Origin: an uncultured Oceanospirillaceae bacterium
GTDB taxonomy: Bacteria > Pseudomonadota > Gammaproteobacteria > Pseudomonadales > Balneatricaceae
Reading direction: 5' to 3'
Length of the DNA: 64,000 nucleotides
Assembly (NCBI GenBank): GCA_937136055.1
Contig: CAKZOD010000050.1
Span: 1-64,000, forward strand
The position numbers were made by a program, and so were the translations under genes. Numbering within the stretch: position 1 is the first letter of the stretch; each line of letters starts with the position of its first letter. Below are positions 62,603 through 64,000 of the stretch, in pieces. Under the pieces are notes generated by a model. The model did not search any database, was not told the DNA's origin, and saw only the letters and a program-made list of their open reading frames with translations.

Positions 62603-64000
62603 TTAATGAAGTATTTTGTTAAAGGTTTTAGGTGCTTTACTGGCGTGGCTGGTGTCAATCAATAGATTATCAATGGCTAATACCGATAGCGGCTTATGGA
62701 AAAAATATCCTTGAGCATAGTGGCACTCAAGGTTTTTGAAAAAGTCGAGCTGGTAAGTTTGTTCAATACCCTCAGCAGTAATTTCTAATCTTAGCAGGTG
62801 CGCCATTCTTACAGTTGCCTCTAAGACAATAGCATTATTTGAATTCAGTGCTAAATCAATCACGAATGAGCGATCGAGCTTGATACCTTTAAGGGGATAA
62901 TTTACCAGCCTTTCAAGTGAGCTGTGGCCTGTACCAAAATCATCAATATAAATGCCGACCCCCAATAAATGGATACGGTTGAGTTGCTCCATGAGGCGTG
63001 CTTCATCGTTATAAATTTGCGTCTCAGTTACTTCGATATGAAGGTTTTGTGCAGTAATGTGATGTTTTGAAATCTGCTTCTCAATCAATGAAGCTATGTC
63101 TCTTTGGATTAGCTGCTTGGGGGCGACATTGATATTGACGAACAGCTGCTCATTGGCACTGGCTTTAATCCACTGTGAAATTTGTGACAATGCCTGTGCA
63201 ATAATCCACTGTCCTAGGTCCGAAATTAAGTTTAGCTCTTCCATCAAAGGTATAAATTCACTCGGAGGTACTTCACCGAGTTCTTTAGGGTACCAGCGAA
63301 CAAGTGCTTCAAACCCAGCAATTTGTCGATTTTCGATATTCATAATTGGCTGGTATACAAGCTCAAATTCATTGTTATCAAAGGCGCTGTTGAGTAGGTG
63401 CTCAATCTTTAGGCGCCTAGTGAGCAGTAGTGATAAATGTTGGCCATAAATAGCGCAATTATTTCTACCACTGTGTTTCACCTCATACATAGCAAGGTCA
63501 GCTTGTTGTAGTGCTTGGCTGGCACTGGTGCATTGATTGGTGAGTAAGCTTGCACCAATGCTGGCGGTGACACAGAGCTTGATGTCCTCATTGATACTAA
63601 AGCGAGGTTTAAGAATATCCAATAGGTTGTGAGAAAGCTTATCGAGGCTTTCAGTATTGGGCGTTTCCTCACTATACAGTGCAAACTCATCACCGCCGAA
63701 GCGGGCGATTTGGGCGTTTGAAAAACACTGCTTTAATCGCTGAGCAAATTGAATTAATAATTCATCTCCCACAGCATGGCCAAAATTATCGTTAATTGAT
63801 TTAAAGCGGTCGATATCAATAAACATAATAGATAGACCCGTTGCCCTATCTGTATTGAGCTGTTGCTCTAAAGATTCAACAAAGGATGCGCGATTACGCA
63901 AACCGGTGAGTGAATCGTAGTTTGCCTGATACTGTAGTTTAAATTCTGCTTTTTTTCTTTGCGAAATAATACTGATAAAGCCTTGATAGTAAGGCTCTTT
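62603..64000 (-). CDS. GGDEF-EAL domain protein, 5' end beyond the window
   Basis: FGGDEFALYS; EALVRWY; EGIEQTYQL. The frame stays open past 63901 to the edge (KEPYYQGFISIISQRKKAEFKLQYQANYDSLTGL). Confidence 0.92.
   Translation of the reverse strand, partial: KEPYYQGFISIISQRKKAEFKLQYQANYDSLTGLRNRASFVESLEQQLNTDRATGLSIMFIDIDRFKSINDNFGHAVGDELLIQFAQRLKQCFSNAQIARFGGDEFALYSEETPNTESLDKLSHNLLDILKPRFSINEDIKLCVTASIGASLLTNQCTSASQALQQADLAMYEVKHSGRNNCAIYGQHLSLLLTRRLKIEHLLNSAFDNNEFELVYQPIMNIENRQIAGFEALVRWYPKELGEVPPSEFIPLMEELNLISDLGQWIIAQALSQISQWIKASANEQLFVNINVAPKQLIQRDIASLIEKQISKHHITAQNLHIEVTETQIYNDEARLMEQLNRIHLLGVGIYIDDFGTGHSSLERLVNYPLKGIKLDRSFVIDLALNSNNAIVLEATVRMAHLLRLEITAEGIEQTYQLDFFKNLECHYAQGYFFHKPLSVLAIDNLLIDTSHASKAPKTFNKILH

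Overview
64 kb of a gammaproteobacterial chromosome (family assignments are by reading proteins, no searches were run). About 1-7.3 kb is an accessory region. It contains tRNA-Ser-3'-end-like repeats, a putative ABC-three-component (ABC-3C) conflict system (small TM protein, ABC-3C CTD protein, middle component, DUF2326-type ABC ATPase) lying between two long imperfect palindromic direct repeats that look like integron attC sites, two uncharacterised small genes, and a RAYT-type Y1 transposase. The rest is mostly housekeeping: MCP, CreA, DUF2145, diguanylate cyclase, P1 peptidase, argP/argO, a two-component system, a PepSY protein, a split hybrid sensor kinase, an NAD-dependent formate dehydrogenase (fds) operon with fdhD, FliK/FhlB-like proteins, the complete ccmABCDEFGHI operon, an unusually long zipA, ligA, yheU, mnmC, a UDP-sugar dehydrogenase, and a GGDEF/EAL protein running off the right edge. 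The two strongest candidates for something undescribed are (i) the ABC-3C cassette and its attC-like boundaries, and (ii) a ~270-350 bp structured repeat family (20353-20623, 27171-27516, plus a 62-bp mini-version at 39358-39419) whose stems differ between copies by compensatory changes. Two likely +1 frameshifts in C/G runs are also visible (3930-3932 and 31052-31055).
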